Assembly (NCBI RefSeq): GCF_021729885.1 | Contig: NZ_CP063401.1 | Location: 2,286,501 to 2,350,500, forward strand | Length of the DNA stretch: 64,000 nucleotides | Reading direction: 5' to 3' | Source: Devosia sp. SL43 | GTDB lineage: Bacteria > Pseudomonadota > Alphaproteobacteria > Rhizobiales > Devosiaceae | Shown: positions 43,009 through 52,143 of the stretch, in pieces | How positions within the stretch are numbered: the stretch's first letter is position 1 | Layout of the letters: every line of letters starts with the position of its first letter | Program-made: the position numbers and the translations under genes | Notes under the pieces: generated by a model | The model's database searches: none | What the model was told of the DNA's origin: nothing | Seen by the model: only the letters and a program-made list of their open reading frames with translations

Positions 43009-44211
43009 ATGCTCAATCTCAAGAAAACCCTGACCCTGGCCGTTGCCGCCTCGACACTCGTTGTCGCCGCGCCCGCCATCGCTCAGGACACCGGCGCGAC
43101 CATCGGTTTCATCGGCGGCTTCACCGGCCCGATCGAATCCCTGACCCCGCCGATCTTTGCCGGCGCCGAACTGGTCGTGAAGCAGATCAACGAACAGGGC
43201 GGTATCCTGGGCGGCGAACTGAGCCTGATCTCGGCTGACGGTGCCTGCGACGCGACCGCCGCTGCCGCTGCTGCCGACAAGCTGATCAACACCGACAACG
43301 TCACCGGCATCGTCGGCGCACTCTGCACCGGCGAAACCATCGGCGCCTTCAACGGCTCGGGTCTGTCGGGCAATGTCGTGTTCATCTCGCCGGCCTCTTC
43401 GGCTCCGGCCCTGACCACGCTGGAAGACAACGACCTCGTCTACCGCACCACCCCGTCGGACGCGCTCCAGGGCGTGAAGCTGGCTGAGCTGCTGATCGCC
43501 AAGGGCGTGATGGACATCGCCATCACCTACGTCAACAACGACTACGGCAAAGGCTTCGCCGATGCCCTGAGCGCTGCCTATACCGCAGCCGGCGGCACCG
43601 TTGCTGCCAACGTCGCGCATGAAGAAGGCAAGGCCGACTACCGCGCCGAGCTGGGCAACCTGACCGCTTCGCAGAACCTGGTCATCCTGGCCTATGCCAA
43701 CGCTTCGGGTAACACCGTGCTGCGCCAGGCCGTCGAATCCGGCAACTTCACCACCTACGTCGGCGGTGACGGCATGGTCGGCGACGACCTGCTTTCCGGT
43801 ATCGACGCTGCTGCCGTCGAAGGCCTGATCGCCACCCGCGCCGGTGCCCCCTCGGGCGCTTCTGTCGACATCTACAACGCCTTCACCAGCGACGGCTTCG
43901 TGGCCAACGCCACCTACGCTCCGCAGGCCTATGACGCCGCGTTCCTGCTGGCCCTGGCCATCGCCAAGAACGGCTCGGCTGACCGTGAAGGCCTGGCTGC
44001 TGCCCTGCGCGAGGTCGCCTCGGCACCCGGCGAGAAGATCCTGCCCGGCGAATGGTCCAAGGCTGCCGAGCTGATCGCAGCCGGCACCGACATCGACTAT
44101 GAAGGTGCCGGTGGCGCCCTCGATTTCGACGCAGCCGGCGACGTTGACGGCATCATCGTCGAACTCGCGGTCGAAGGCGGCGCCTTCGTCGAGAAGGGCC
44201 AGATCCAGTAG
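43009..44211 (+). CDS. Branched-chain amino acid ABC substrate-binding protein
   Basis: A 400-aa periplasmic binding protein of the LivJ/K type, with a signal peptide (AIA-Q, residue 25) and the two-lobe pattern 'TIGFIGGFTGPIESL', 'GAELVVKQINEQGGILGG', 'DNVTGIVGALCTGETI', 'YRTTPSDALQGVKLAELL', 'YVNNDYGKGFADAL'. It collects leucine, isoleucine, valine or related amino acids for the permease encoded at 44882-48656. Frequent GCT/GTC/CTG and AAG codons suggest high expression. A strong terminator follows. It is on the opposite strand from the other liv genes. Confidence 0.93.
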   Translation: MLNLKKTLTLAVAASTLVVAAPAIAQDTGATIGFIGGFTGPIESLTPPIFAGAELVVKQINEQGGILGGELSLISADGACDATAAAAAADKLINTDNVTGIVGALCTGETIGAFNGSGLSGNVVFISPASSAPALTTLEDNDLVYRTTPSDALQGVKLAELLIAKGVMDIAITYVNNDYGKGFADALSAAYTAAGGTVAANVAHEEGKADYRAELGNLTASQNLVILAYANASGNTVLRQAVESGNFTTYVGGDGMVGDDLLSGIDAAAVEGLIATRAGAPSGASVDIYNAFTSDGFVANATYAPQAYDAAFLLALAIAKNGSADREGLAAALREVASAPGEKILPGEWSKAAELIAAGTDIDYEGAGGALDFDAAGDVDGIIVELAVEGGAFVEKGQIQ

Positions 44212-44236
44212 TCTGGATTTCGCCTGAATGATTTGA

Positions 44237-44263
44237 GGCCCGGGAGCGATCCCGGGCCTTTTT
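44237..44263 (+). terminator. Rho-independent terminator of the liv binding protein gene
   Basis: GGCCCGGG-AGCGAT-CCCGGGCC followed by TTTTTG, 25 nt after the stop codon. Confidence 0.9.
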
Positions 44264-44277
44264 GTTTGGAGATGTCG

Positions 44278-44871
44278 ATGCCTGATCGGGATACCCTGAA
44301 ATTCTACGCCGACAATGCCGCGACCTATGTGCAGCATGCTGATCGCCCGACGCCGCAACTTGCGGGCTTTCTGAAGCTGTTGGCGCCGGGCGCCACCGTG
44401 CTCGAATTGGGAACCGGCAATGGGCGTGACGCCGCCGCCATGCTGGCCGCGGGCTTCGCCGTCACACCGTCGGATGCATCGCCGGAACTCGCCGCCGAGG
44501 CAGAACGCCGGATCGGCGTGCCCGTGCGGATCATGGCGTTTCACGAACTGTCAGACATCGCCGCCTATGACGGCGTCTGGGCCTGCGCCTGTCTGTTGCA
44601 CGCTCCGCGCGACGAGTTGACTGACGACCTCGCGCGCATCTTTCGTGCCCTGCGCCCCGGTGGCCACCTGGTGGCCAGTTTCAAAGCCGGTGGCGGCGAG
44701 GGGCGCGACCAGCTTGGTCGCTACTACAATTATCCGGATGCCGCTGAACTCCGCGGCCACCTGACCCAGGCTGCCACTTGGGCCAGCATCGACATCAGCG
44801 AGAACGATGGTTCAGGCTACGACGGCAAACCAACGCGCTGGCTATGGGTTCATGCCGGAAAGACGGCCTGA
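44278..44871 (+). CDS. Class I SAM-dependent methyltransferase
   Basis: A 197-aa soluble methyltransferase with a classical motif I 'VLELGTGNGRDAAAMLAAG', an acidic motif at 'SDASPELAAEA', and 'ACACLLHAPRDEL...LRPGGHLVASFK' for motifs II and III. The substrate is unknown, and the SmtA-like form is common. The start ATG 44278 is favoured over 44272 by the spacing of GGAG. It sits between the binding protein gene and livM on the opposite strand; its role in transport is not implied. Confidence 0.86.
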   Translation: MPDRDTLKFYADNAATYVQHADRPTPQLAGFLKLLAPGATVLELGTGNGRDAAAMLAAGFAVTPSDASPELAAEAERRIGVPVRIMAFHELSDIAAYDGVWACACLLHAPRDELTDDLARIFRALRPGGHLVASFKAGGGEGRDQLGRYYNYPDAAELRGHLTQAATWASIDISENDGSGYDGKPTRWLWVHAGKTA

Positions 44872-44881
44872 AGTCTCTGAC

Positions 44882-46165
44882 TTAAGCGTCTCGCCGCACC
44901 ACTTCGGGGATCAGGCCCTTGGGCGCGAATCTGAGCGCGATGGTGATCACCAGACCCAGCACGAAGACGCGCATCTGCGCCGAGCGCGACTCGATTTCCG
45001 GAATGGCACCCCAGCCGAAATTGGTCGACCAATAGCTGACATTCTCAAAGGTCACCTTGGCCAGCGGCTCGGAAACTACCCAGACCAGCCAGATCAGCAC
45101 CGCGCCAAACACCGCGCCCCAATTGTTGCCGGCGCCACCCACAATGATCATCACCCAGATCAGGAAGGTGTGGTTGATCGGCTGGTAGCTGGAGGGATCG
45201 AAGATCTGCGTGAAGCTAACCAGCATGGCGCCGCCAATGCCCATCAGCACGGAGCCGAAAACGAAGATCTCGAGCTGTCGGGCCGTGACATTCTTGCCCA
45301 TCGAGGCCGAGGCGATGTGATTGTCGCGGATCGCCCGCATCATACGGCCCCAGGGGCCAGCATAGGCGCGCGAAATCAGCCAGATGGAGATCGCCAGCAC
45401 CAGCAGCGCCAGCAGCAGGAAGCCGCCGCGCGCCAGCAGCAGCGAGCTGAACTGATCTGAACCGGTCGCTTGATAATCCTGCGGCAGCGGCGTCGGCCAT
45501 GGGATCGGCGAAACGGTCAGCGTGCCGCGCGTCAGCCAATCCATGTTCTTGATCAGCGCGCGGATAATCTCGGAGATACCGATGGTGGCGATGGCCAGGT
45601 AATCGGTGCGCAGACCCAGCGCGATCTTGCCCACGATATAGGCGATCACAGCGGCCAGCACGCCGCCGAACAGCCAGCCGAAAATCGGATGCGCGCCCAG
45701 GCCACCGACAAAGCCGGCATTGGCCTCGATATAGGCGGCCGCGGGATCAATCTGGCTGCGATAGATGCAGTAGGCGGCGAACCAGGCGAGCACGGTGAGG
45801 AAGGTCTTCCAACCCCCACGAATGCCCAGTCGATCGCTTTTGCGCGCTCCATAGACGAGCAACGCGCCGGCAGCGAAGGCAATGAGCGCCCGCCCCAGCA
45901 TCCACGGGCCATCAGAGCCCCAGAATTGCGGATTGATCGGGTAGGAGATGAAGGTGACGGCAAAGCCGCCCAGCATCAGAAAGCCCATGATGCCGAAGTT
46001 GAACAGCCCGCCATAGCCCCACTGGATATTGAGCCCCAGCGCGATCAGCGAATAGGCGGTGGCTTCGACGAGGCGCGACGAGGTGAAAGGCAGGCCCATG
46101 GCCCAGCCGATCACCAGGATCAGCACGAACAGGCCGGCAAACAGGGTCAGCGAACGCCGGATCAT
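44882..46165 (-). CDS. livM: Branched-chain amino acid ABC permease LivM
   Basis: A 427-aa inner-membrane permease with eight to ten helices and the family motif 'NIQWGYGGLFNFGIMGFLMLGGF' near the N-terminus, and 'AIATIGISEIIRALIKN' and 'GPWGRMMRAIRDNHIAS' cytoplasmic segments. With LivH it forms the transmembrane channel. The start ATG 46165 overlaps the livH stop (ATGA), so the genes are translated together. It is the last gene of the livG-livF-livH-livM operon. Confidence 0.94.
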   Translation of the reverse strand: MIRRSLTLFAGLFVLILVIGWAMGLPFTSSRLVEATAYSLIALGLNIQWGYGGLFNFGIMGFLMLGGFAVTFISYPINPQFWGSDGPWMLGRALIAFAAGALLVYGARKSDRLGIRGGWKTFLTVLAWFAAYCIYRSQIDPAAAYIEANAGFVGGLGAHPIFGWLFGGVLAAVIAYIVGKIALGLRTDYLAIATIGISEIIRALIKNMDWLTRGTLTVSPIPWPTPLPQDYQATGSDQFSSLLLARGGFLLLALLVLAISIWLISRAYAGPWGRMMRAIRDNHIASASMGKNVTARQLEIFVFGSVLMGIGGAMLVSFTQIFDPSSYQPINHTFLIWVMIIVGGAGNNWGAVFGAVLIWLVWVVSEPLAKVTFENVSYWSTNFGWGAIPEIESRSAQMRVFVLGLVITIALRFAPKGLIPEVVRRDA

Positions 46166-47166
46166 GACGAGGCTCCCTTGAAGATTCCGGTGGGTCGGAC
46201 CAGCAGCACCACCACCAGGATCACGAAGGCCACGGTGAGCTTGTATTCGGTCGGCACCAGCGCCAGCGTCGCGGGCAATTGCAGCCATTCCGGCAGCACG
46301 GCATTGAGCGGCCGCAACACCATGGTCCAGTTGAACACGGCCAGCGACTCGGCAAACCCGATCAGCAGGCCCCCGGCAATGGCGCCATAGGCCTGGCCTA
46401 GACCGCCGACGATGGCGGCGGCAAAAATCGGGATGATGATGTTGAACGCCAGGTCCGGCTTCAGCGTCACGTCGAGCGCCAGCATGGTACCGGCCATGCA
46501 GGCCAAGGCCCCGGCGACGATCCAGGTCACCCGCACCACCAGCGCTGTGTTGATACCCGACACCTGCGCCAGATCGGCATTATCAGCCATGGCGCGCATC
46601 GCCTTGCCTAGCCGCGAGCGCGTGAGGAAGAAGTGCAGCGCCAGCACCGAAACGACGGTGACGATGATCATCAACAGCTGCGGCTCGGTGATGACAAGCG
46701 GACGGGTGGAACCGAGGAACGAGGTGTCGATGCGGAACACTTCCTTGGTCTCGGTCTCGAAGAACGAGTAGGAGCCGGCGCCGAAAAACAGGCGGATCAG
46801 ACCCTGCACCATCAGCGTCACGCCGATCGAGGCGATCAGCAGGATGACCGGCTTGGCGCCGCGCTTGCGCAAGGGGGCGTAGAAGCCCTTGTCGATGCCC
46901 AGCGCGAAGATGGCAGACATGACCATGGCGATGGGCAGCACGACAAAGCCCGTCGGAATGGGCGTCACGACACCCCAGCTGGCAAACATCGCCGCCAGCA
47001 GGAAGGCAAAGAAGGCGCCCGACGTCATCAGCTCGGAATGGGCGAAATGGGCAAAGCGCAGGATGCCGAAGATCAGCGTGATGCCGACCGCGCCCAGCGC
47101 GTAGATGCAGCCGAGGACCGCGCCCGAGATGACGACCTGGTTGATGAAGAAAACGAGTTCGGTCAC
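46162..47166 (-). CDS. livH: Branched-chain amino acid ABC permease LivH
   Basis: A 334-aa membrane permease with about eight helices and motifs 'VLGCIYALGAVGITLIFGILRFAHFAHSEL' near the N-terminus and 'SRLGKAMRAMADNADLAQVSGIN' in the ATPase-coupling loop. It pairs with LivM. The last four bases overlap livM, and livF ends 4 nt upstream of its start codon region, indicating one operon. Confidence 0.95.
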   Translation of the reverse strand: MTELVFFINQVVISGAVLGCIYALGAVGITLIFGILRFAHFAHSELMTSGAFFAFLLAAMFASWGVVTPIPTGFVVLPIAMVMSAIFALGIDKGFYAPLRKRGAKPVILLIASIGVTLMVQGLIRLFFGAGSYSFFETETKEVFRIDTSFLGSTRPLVITEPQLLMIIVTVVSVLALHFFLTRSRLGKAMRAMADNADLAQVSGINTALVVRVTWIVAGALACMAGTMLALDVTLKPDLAFNIIIPIFAAAIVGGLGQAYGAIAGGLLIGFAESLAVFNWTMVLRPLNAVLPEWLQLPATLALVPTEYKLTVAFVILVVVLLVRPTGIFKGASS

Positions 47167-47169
47167 GGC

Positions 47170-47874
47170 TCAGCCCCCGAGGAAACTTTTGGCGACTTCA
47201 GGGTCGGCGATAAGCTCTGGGCCCGTGCCGGTGAAGCGGTTCTGGCCCTGGGCCAGCACAAAGCCCTTGGAGGCAAAGGCCAGCGCCTGCCGGGCGTTCT
47301 GCTCGACCATCAGGATGCCCACGCCCTCTTTGTTGACGCGCACGATGGTCTCGAAAATCTCGATCACATAGCGCGGCGACAGGCCAGCCGAGGGTTCGTC
47401 GAGCATCAGCAGCTTGGGCTTGCTCATCAGCGCCCGGCCCATGGCCACCATCTGCCGCTGGCCGCCGGAGAGTTCGCCCGCCGGCTGGCGGCGCTTTTCG
47501 GCCAGCACCGGGAACATCTGGTAGACCCAGTCCATCGTGCCCTTGAAATCGTCGCGCCGCGTAAAGGCGCCCATTTCGAGGTTCTCCTCGACGCTCATCG
47601 AGGTGAAGACGTTCTTTTCCTGCGGCACGAAGCTCAGGCCCTTGGGCACCAGCTTGTCGGGCAGCGAATTGGCGACGTTCTCGCCGCCGAACTCGATCGT
47701 GCCGCCGGTGACCTTGAGCAGGCCGAAAATCGCCTTGAGCGTCGTCGACTTGCCGGCGCCATTGGGGCCGACGATCACGCCGATATCGGATTGCTCGATG
47801 GCCATGTTGACGCCATTGAGGATCGGCGCGCCGCCATAGCCGCCCACGACGTGTTTGAGTTCGATCAGGGGCAT
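47170..47874 (-). CDS. livF: Branched-chain amino acid ABC ATPase LivF
   Basis: A 234-aa cytosolic ABC ATPase: Walker A GPNGAGKST, LSGGQRQ signature and Walker B LLMLDEPSAGL. LivF-type hallmark 'GGYGGAPILNGVNM' at the start. The start ATG 47874 overlaps the livG stop as TAATG. It forms the ATPase pair with LivG. Confidence 0.95.
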   Translation of the reverse strand: MPLIELKHVVGGYGGAPILNGVNMAIEQSDIGVIVGPNGAGKSTTLKAIFGLLKVTGGTIEFGGENVANSLPDKLVPKGLSFVPQEKNVFTSMSVEENLEMGAFTRRDDFKGTMDWVYQMFPVLAEKRRQPAGELSGGQRQMVAMGRALMSKPKLLMLDEPSAGLSPRYVIEIFETIVRVNKEGVGILMVEQNARQALAFASKGFVLAQGQNRFTGTGPELIADPEVAKSFLGG

Positions 47875-48656
47875 TACGCAACCTCGACGGGCGTGCCGAA
47901 ATACGCTTCGACGATTGCAGGATTGGCGCGGATTTCGGCCATCGGGCCTTCGGCGATCTTCTCGCCCTGCGCCATGACGATGACCGGATCGCACAGGCGC
48001 CCGATCAGGTCCATGTCGTGCTCGATGACAAAGAAGGTGTAGCCCAGCTCCTTGTTCATCCGCTCGATATTGCTGGCCAGATCATTGAGCAGCGTGCGGT
48101 TGACGCCGGCCGCCACTTCGTCGAGCAGCACCACCTTGGCATCGACCATCATGGTGCGGCCCAGCTCGAGCAGCTTCTTCTGGCCGCCGCTGAGATTGCC
48201 CGCCAACTCGTTGCGCACATGGCCGAGCTTGAGGAAGTCGATGACGTCGAGCGCCTTCTTGCGCACCTCGGTCTCGCGCGACTTGCTGAGGCCGGGCCGG
48301 AACCAGGCATTGCCGAGATATTCACCCGGCTGGTCGCCTGGCACCATCATCAGGTTCTCGACCGCCGTCATGTTGGAGAATTCATGCGCGATCTGGAAGG
48401 TGCGCAGCATGCCAGTGCGGAACAGCTGATGCGGCTTGAAGCCGGTGACGTCGGTGCCGTCAAAGATAACCGCGCCTTCATCGGGCACGATATTGCCGGC
48501 CACGATGTTGAACAGCGTCGACTTGCCAGCCCCGTTCGGACCGATCAGGCCCGTCACCGAGCCGCGGCGAACCGACAGCGAGCAGTTGTTGACGGCCCGA
48601 AGACCGCCAAAGCGTTTGCTGACGTTGCGAACGTCAATAACCAAGTCAGAGGACAC
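47874..48656 (-). CDS. livG: Branched-chain amino acid ABC ATPase LivG
   Basis: A 260-aa ABC ATPase: Walker A GPNGAGKST, signature LSGGQKK, and a Walker B 'VVLLDEVAAGV' in which Pro of the usual DEP is Val. The insertion 'FQIAHEFSNMTAVENLMM' is typical for LivG. The start GTG 48656 gives the family N-terminus ('SSDLVIDVRNVSKRFGGLRAV'); a TTG upstream is possible. It is the first gene of the operon. Palindromes 97-110 bp upstream may be an operator. Confidence 0.92.
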   Translation of the reverse strand: MSSDLVIDVRNVSKRFGGLRAVNNCSLSVRRGSVTGLIGPNGAGKSTLFNIVAGNIVPDEGAVIFDGTDVTGFKPHQLFRTGMLRTFQIAHEFSNMTAVENLMMVPGDQPGEYLGNAWFRPGLSKSRETEVRKKALDVIDFLKLGHVRNELAGNLSGGQKKLLELGRTMMVDAKVVLLDEVAAGVNRTLLNDLASNIERMNKELGYTFFVIEHDMDLIGRLCDPVIVMAQGEKIAEGPMAEIRANPAIVEAYFGTPVEVA

Positions 48657-48730
48657 CAAACCCGTCCCGTTTTCCCAATGCCACCGAACCCGGTTCAATC
48701 CGGGCTATTTTGGGGCATCTGTTCATAAGG

Positions 48731-48768
48731 TGACCCTAGGGTCAACCGGGAGTTGACTGGCCAGTCAA
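48731..48768 (-). promoter_or_regulatory. Nested palindromes upstream of livG, candidate operator
   Basis: Two perfect palindromes, TGACCCTAGGGTCA (48731-48744) and TTGACTGGCCAGTCAA (48753-48768), are linked by a third inverted repeat GTCAAC-N5-GTTGAC. The second overlaps the mgsA stop codon. The second is 13/16 identical to the palindrome at 42851-42866. Likely a repressor/activator site for the livGFHM operon, by inference. Confidence 0.55.
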
Positions 48769-49127
48769 AGATAGGCGAGCACCGCGTCGGCTGTGGATTT
48801 GTTGTTGGCGCAGGGCACGTCATAGAGCGTGGCCAGCCGCGTCAGCGCTTTCACATCGACATCATGCGGCTGCGCCGAGAGCGGGTCGATGAAGAAGATC
48901 AACACATCGAGCTTGCCCTCGGCGATCATGGCGCCGAGCTGCTGGTCACCACCCAGCGGACCGCTTTTGAGCAACGTCACCGGCAAACCGGTCTCCGACA
49001 TCACCCTTCCGCCGGTCGTGCCGGTGCCCCATAGCTCATGCTCGCTGAGCTTATGCTTGTGATGCACCGCCCAGGCGCACATCTCGTCCTTCTTGTCGTC
49101 ATGCGCCACCAGGCCAATCCGCGCCAT
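48765..49127 (-). CDS. mgsA: Methylglyoxal synthase
   Basis: Cytosolic enzyme converting dihydroxyacetone phosphate to methylglyoxal and phosphate, 120 aa. The motifs 'LVAHDDKKDEM' at the start, 'GTGTTGG' and 'GPLGGDQQ' with the catalytic Asp (Asp61), and 'FFIDPLSAQPHDVDV' are all MgsA. GGAGG precedes ATG 49127. It lies upstream of the liv operon on the same strand; a glyoxalase II gene (gloB) occurs at 25155. Confidence 0.96.
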   Translation of the reverse strand: MARIGLVAHDDKKDEMCAWAVHHKHKLSEHELWGTGTTGGRVMSETGLPVTLLKSGPLGGDQQLGAMIAEGKLDVLIFFIDPLSAQPHDVDVKALTRLATLYDVPCANNKSTADAVLAYL

Positions 49128-49163
49128 GCTGCCCTCCAGGTAGAGGCAACTTACAAGCATGCT

Positions 49164-49544
49164 TCAGGCAAACAGGGCAATGGCCTCGCCGAGCAGGATG
49201 CCGATCGGATCGACAGGAATGTCGTCGCCGGGCACCAACCGCAGGTAACGGCCCTTCTTGAGCCCGTCGCCGATGAGCAGGCCATCGCCCTGGCTGAGCA
49301 GTCGTCCATGCTCGAAATAGAGCGTCACCCGGTCGACCTGCGGAAATACCGAACACACATGACCGGCGGCGGCATGGCGGAAATTGATCGATTTCCACCC
49401 GGCCATCACCTTGCCGGTGAGACCGGGATGGGCGGCGACCAACGCCACCAGCCGCGCCGTCAGCGCCTGGACCGGTTCCGGCAACGGCGCGATCAGGTCG
49501 GCAAATGCATGGGAATAGACCGGATCGACAACGGAGGTCAGCAT
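49164..49544 (-). CDS. DUF1801-type small protein
   Basis: A 126-aa soluble protein with the DUF1801 pattern: 'KVMAGWKSINFRHAAAGHVCSVFPQVDRVTLYFEHGRLL' and 'KGRYLRLVPGDDIP'. The function of the family is unknown. The start ATG 49544 lies only 2 nt from the MCP terminator, so its promoter must overlap or follow that hairpin, or the start is further in. It is followed by mgsA after 36 nt. Confidence 0.75.
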   Translation of the reverse strand: MLTSVVDPVYSHAFADLIAPLPEPVQALTARLVALVAAHPGLTGKVMAGWKSINFRHAAAGHVCSVFPQVDRVTLYFEHGRLLSQGDGLLIGDGLKKGRYLRLVPGDDIPVDPIGILLGEAIALFA

Positions 49545-49546
49545 GG

Positions 49547-49577
49547 CAAAAGCCCCGGGTTTGACGCCGGGGCTTTG
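49547..49577 (-). terminator. Hairpin terminator, MCP1 3' end
   Basis: AAAGCCCCGG and CCGGGGCTTT (with CGTCAAAC in the loop) pair; on the minus strand the stem is followed by TTTTGCC, and the plus strand also has flanking T/A runs, so it could work both ways. It lies 42 nt after the first MCP stop. Confidence 0.75.
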
Positions 49578-49618
49578 TCGCATGGCCTGCTGACAGGAGG
49601 AGTCAGGAGGCACTGTTG

Positions 49619-52036
49619 CTAGAACTCGTCCCAATCCGGCGCAATCGCCACATTACCCACAGTGCGGAGCACCGGGGCGGCCCTTCGAACTTGGATTGGA
49701 GGTGCCAATGCAACTGCCGTAGCGAGCTTGAACACTTCAACGATACCGTCCAGTTCCCCGGCCTGAACCTCAGTCTGTTCGATCGCCGCGTTAGTCTCTT
49801 CCACCAACGCGGCGTTGTGCTGGGTCATCTCGTCCATCTGGCGTACGGCGACAGTGATCTCTTCGAGTGCCGAGGACTGTTCGGCATTGGCCTGGGCGAT
49901 CGAATTGATCAGGGTCGAGCTTTCCTGTGCACCCCCCAGGATGTCGAGCAGTTTATCGGCTGCCTGGCCGACCAGTTGCGAGCCGTTGCGCACCTCGTCG
50001 GCGCTGGCTTCGATCAATTGCTTGACCTCGGCCGAGGCACTGGCGGCCGATTGGGCCAGCCGCCGCACTTCGACCGCCACCACCGCAAAGCCCTTGCCGG
50101 CATCCCCTGCCCTTGCGGCCTCGACCGAGGCGTTCAGGGCCAGCAGATTGGTCTGGAACGCCACATCGTCGATCAGGCCGATGATGTTGGAGATCTTGGC
50201 CGAGGACGCGCTGATACGCTCCATGGCCGCCGTTGCCTCCGTCATCACCGAGCCACTCTCGGTCGCCTTGGCCGATACGGTCTGTGCCTTTTGGCTGGCC
50301 GTGCCAGCGCGCCTGGCATTGTCCTGCACCGCCACCGACAACTGTTCGATGGCTGCCGTTGTCTCCTCAATATTGGCAGCCTGCCGCGTCGTCCGATCGG
50401 CCAGATCATTGGCGCCCGACAGGATTTCACCCGTCGCCGTCTTGAGCGAACGCGAGGTCTGCTGCAACTGGCCGACGATTTCGCTCAGCCGGTCGCTGAC
50501 GGAGTTGATGTCGCCCTGCAATTGCGCGAACGCTCCCCGGTAGCTGCCGGACATGCGCTGCGTCAGGTCGGTCCGTGCCAACGCGTCCAGAACATGTCCG
50601 GCCTCGCCCAGGCCGCCCGCCACCGTTTCGACCATGCGGTTAAAGTTCGCCGCAATCCGTTCGATATCGGCATCCTGGAACTGATGCTCGATGCGCTTGG
50701 AGAAGTCACCCTCGAGCGTCGCCACCACCACGGTCTCAAATGCGGACTGGAAGCTCTCCATCGTCTTGGCCCTTTGCAGGCGCCGCACATTGGCCCGCTG
50801 TTCCTCGGCGGTGAAGTCGGCAACCCTGATGCCATTCTGCTTGAACACTTCTACTGCCGCCGCCATCTCGCCGATTTCGTCGCGGCGGTCGGCATAGGGC
50901 ACTTCGGCGGCCAGATCGCCATCGGCAAGCCGCTTCATTGCCCCCGTGATCTGACCGATCGGCCGTGCCACCTGGGCGATGACGACCCAGAAGGTCAGCA
51001 CGGCCAATCCGATGCTGGCAAGCAGCACCAGCCCCTGGATCGCCACCATCACATGTGCCTGGCTCGCCTCGGCGGCGGCCACACTGGAGGCGGAGCGGGT
51101 CGTCTGCGTCGCCATGGCCAGCAGCGTATCGATGGCCTCGGTGGCCTGGGCAATCCATGCGTCGCTATCGAGTTGATAGCCCGCGCCCGCCGCACCCTGC
51201 GCATAGACCGCCTGCCGTGTCGCTTCGAACGTCTCAAAAAATCCGCTCTGCACCGCCGCTGCGGCCTGCGCCACGCCTGGGTCCGCCACTTCGGTTTCGA
51301 GATAGGCCTCGACGCCCATCCAGGCCTGTTCCACCCGGCCCCGATAGGTCGCCAGCGTCTGCAACTTGGCGGGATCCAGCGGCGCCGCTGCGGCTATGGC
51401 CGCCCCGATCAAAGCCCGTTCGCGCCCGGCGAACTCGCTCATCACCCAGACAGAGTTCTTGACGTCTTCGAGCAGCAGCACCTGTATTTCCATGCTTTCG
51501 GGCAGGTAGCGCGCTGCCAGCCGCAACCGCTGTGAATGCATGATCAAATCGGTCAAAGTCGGCACCCAGCGCGAGGCCAGCTCGGCCGGACGGCCGGCAG
51601 CCGGCAGTGCCAGGGCGGCGTCGGCCTCGGCCCGCAGGGCCACGATGGCCTGGAAGCGGGACTTGGCCCCCTCGATCAGGCTGTCGCGATCCTTGAAGGC
51701 GGGTCCGTCGGCGAGGTCGATCAAGGCCGCCGAAAACGCTTCATCCGCCGCCAGGCGCCGGGCCGCGATCACCGCCAGCGTTTCGGCATTGGCCGGGTCT
51801 GGCTGCGCCAGCGCCGAATTGGTCGTGCCACGCTCCACGGCCCAGTTTCCGGCGCTGGTCAGCAGCATATCGGAAACTTCCCCACTTCGACCGATGCTGT
51901 CGGCTATCACAGCGTCTCCCCAACTCTTGAGAGCACCGCCGCCTGCAAAGATCATCACCGCCAGGCACAGAATTGACGCTAGTGCTAGCAATCTGCCCCG
52001 CACACTACCAAGAAGATGTCGCACAATGGCCCCCAA
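49619..52036 (-). CDS. Methyl-accepting chemotaxis protein (NIT-like helical sensor)
   Basis: Chemoreceptor of 805 aa: N-terminal transmembrane helix (about 16-34), a ~300-residue mostly helical periplasmic domain resembling nitrate/nitrite-sensing (NIT) domains ('[11 protein letters not shown]' and '[10 protein letters not shown]' parts), second transmembrane helix near 330-350, HAMP, and a cytoplasmic signalling domain with the hairpin tip '[26 protein letters not shown]'. The C-terminus is APDWDEF, fitting the xWxxF pentapeptide that docks CheR in other receptors. The TTG start (52036) is weakly supported; GTG 52024 would also fit. Confidence 0.92.
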   Translation of the reverse strand: MGAIVRHLLGSVRGRLLALASILCLAVMIFAGGGALKSWGDAVIADSIGRSGEVSDMLLTSAGNWAVERGTTNSALAQPDPANAETLAVIAARRLAADEAFSAALIDLADGPAFKDRDSLIEGAKSRFQAIVALRAEADAALALPAAGRPAELASRWVPTLTDLIMHSQRLRLAARYLPESMEIQVLLLEDVKNSVWVMSEFAGRERALIGAAIAAAAPLDPAKLQTLATYRGRVEQAWMGVEAYLETEVADPGVAQAAAAVQSGFFETFEATRQAVYAQGAAGAGYQLDSDAWIAQATEAIDTLLAMATQTTRSASSVAAAEASQAHVMVAIQGLVLLASIGLAVLTFWVVIAQVARPIGQITGAMKRLADGDLAAEVPYADRRDEIGEMAAAVEVFKQNGIRVADFTAEEQRANVRRLQRAKTMESFQSAFETVVVATLEGDFSKRIEHQFQDADIERIAANFNRMVETVAGGLGEAGHVLDALARTDLTQRMSGSYRGAFAQLQGDINSVSDRLSEIVGQLQQTSRSLKTATGEILSGANDLADRTTRQAANIEETTAAIEQLSVAVQDNARRAGTASQKAQTVSAKATESGSVMTEATAAMERISASSAKISNIIGLIDDVAFQTNLLALNASVEAARAGDAGKGFAVVAVEVRRLAQSAASASAEVKQLIEASADEVRNGSQLVGQAADKLLDILGGAQESSTLINSIAQANAEQSSALEEITVAVRQMDEMTQHNAALVEETNAAIEQTEVQAGELDGIVEVFKLATAVALAPPIQVRRAAPVLRTVGNVAIAPDWDEF

Positions 52037-52143
52037 AAGCCTGTTGGATTCGATTTAGTTCGAGTCCCGAACTTGTGACGCACGCTTGGTTAAAATTCAC
52101 TGAAATCGTTTACGAAACCGATCCGTCGGACGCTTGACGCAAA

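Noticed and set aside
42964..44544. 526-codon minus-strand frame over the liv binding protein gene
   Set aside because: Antisense to a gene with signal peptide, motifs and a terminator; composition is that of a shadow frame.
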